Origin: an uncultured Akkermansia sp.
Lineage (GTDB): Bacteria; Verrucomicrobiota; Verrucomicrobiia; Verrucomicrobiales; Akkermansiaceae
Length of the DNA stretch: 5,049 nt
Assembly: GCA_900766865.1 (NCBI GenBank)
Contig: CAAFXA010000049.1
Coordinates: 1-5,049, forward strand
Direction: 5' to 3'
Below the pieces are notes generated by a model, which saw only the letters and a list, made by a program, of their open reading frames with translations, was not told the origin of the DNA and made no database searches. The translations under genes were made by a program, and so were the position numbers. This document shows, one piece after another, positions 4,544-5,049 of this stretch (the first letter of the stretch is position 1; each line of letters opens with the position of its first letter).

Positions 4544-5049
4544 TCAGGCGTTGGAACGAAGTTCGTCGAGATAGTCCGCCCAGCGGCACATCATGCGCTT
4601 CCGTTCCGCAAGGTGTTCGGTGCGATTATAGGCTCGTCCGTTAGGGTCTCGAACGGCGTGGGCAAGCTGATGTTCGATGTATTCGTAGCGTTCTCCCAAC
4701 ACCTCATCCAGAAGAGTTCGTGCCGTCGCCCTGAATCCATGGATGGTCATTTCAGTCTCGGAAATCCCCATGGAACGGAGAGCCGTGCTCAAGGTGCAGG
4801 CCCCCAGAACTTTCGTCTTGTCCCGATAGCCGGGAAAGACAAGCTCGTACTGCCCGGAGCTCGCTCTCTGTTCTTCAAGGATGGCCATGACCTGCGGAGC
4901 CAGAGGCACAATGTGCGGAGTATTGGTTTTACGGACGGTGTACCGCCACTCGCAAGCCTCGAAGTCGATGTCCTCCCACCGCGCACTCCGAAGCTCGTTG
5001 GAGCGCACGAAGACATAGGGAATCATGCGAAGGGCATTCCTCATGGAGC
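4544..5049 (-). CDS. P4-type tyrosine integrase, C-terminal part (cut by window edge)
   Basis: This is the catalytic domain of a site-specific recombinase that integrates and excises a mobile element at an att site, often a tRNA gene. About 168 residues are present. The frame is still open at the right edge, so the ATG near 5044 is internal and the N-terminal arm- and core-binding domains (roughly 230-250 residues in this family) lie outside. Counting from that Met, all active-site residues are visible: Arg14 (FVRSNELR), Lys39 (VRKTNTPHIVPL), His102 and Arg105 (IHGFRATART), His129 (HQLAHAV) and the nucleophile Tyr139 (GRAYNRT). The tail ERKRMMCRWADYLDELR is typical of the P4-like group. The enzyme therefore looks intact where visible. 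It points toward the repeat-rich region and probably marks one end of an integrated element. Confidence 0.93.
   Translation of the reverse strand, partial: SMRNALRMIPYVFVRSNELRSARWEDIDFEACEWRYTVRKTNTPHIVPLAPQVMAILEEQRASSGQYELVFPGYRDKTKVLGACTLSTALRSMGISETEMTIHGFRATARTLLDEVLGERYEYIEHQLAHAVRDPNGRAYNRTEHLAERKRMMCRWADYLDELRSNA

Overview
The window looks like part of a small accessory (integrated-element) region of a Gram-negative bacterium. The strongest clue is the C-terminal half of a P4-type tyrosine integrase, a family mostly found on genomic islands and satellite prophages of Pseudomonadota. Strong Shine-Dalgarno sites and moderate to high GC genes separated by AT-rich DNA fit this. I cannot name a genus; a gut Desulfovibrionaceae-like host is only an impression.

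Layout: positions 1-60 hold GC-rich sequence with a hairpin and no recognisable gene. Positions 59-146 are extremely AT-rich, with a 9-bp palindrome and two near-identical AATACCCC units. Positions 147-457 carry no convincing gene but several hairpins, including a strong leftward terminator. A LysR-type regulator (458-1324, minus) and a MATE-family efflux transporter (1430-2767, plus) are divergent. Their 105-bp intergenic region carries a TTGT-N8-ACAA dyad suited to a LysR protein, so the regulator probably controls the pump.

From 2768 to 4543 there is no full-length gene. This stretch holds a possible broken reading frame (3042-3365) and a compact transcription unit for a 22-residue hydrophobic peptide: promoter-like boxes, a near-perfect ribosome binding site, a hairpin right after the stop and a U-tract terminator. 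It also holds three clusters of short repeats, built on CTGGTTC, GGGACA and TTCGT. Each cluster has units in both orientations and 8-9 bp spacing. The third cluster abuts the 3' end of the integrase (4544 to the right edge, minus), whose N-terminal part lies outside the window.

Working picture (inference): a compact integrative element with an integrase at the right, a repeat-rich control or replication region, a small-peptide cassette, and an efflux pump with its regulator as cargo. The element may end near the AT-rich left edge. The most interesting items are the peptide cassette, which resembles type I toxin genes in form, and the three repeat arrays that share one architecture but not one sequence.
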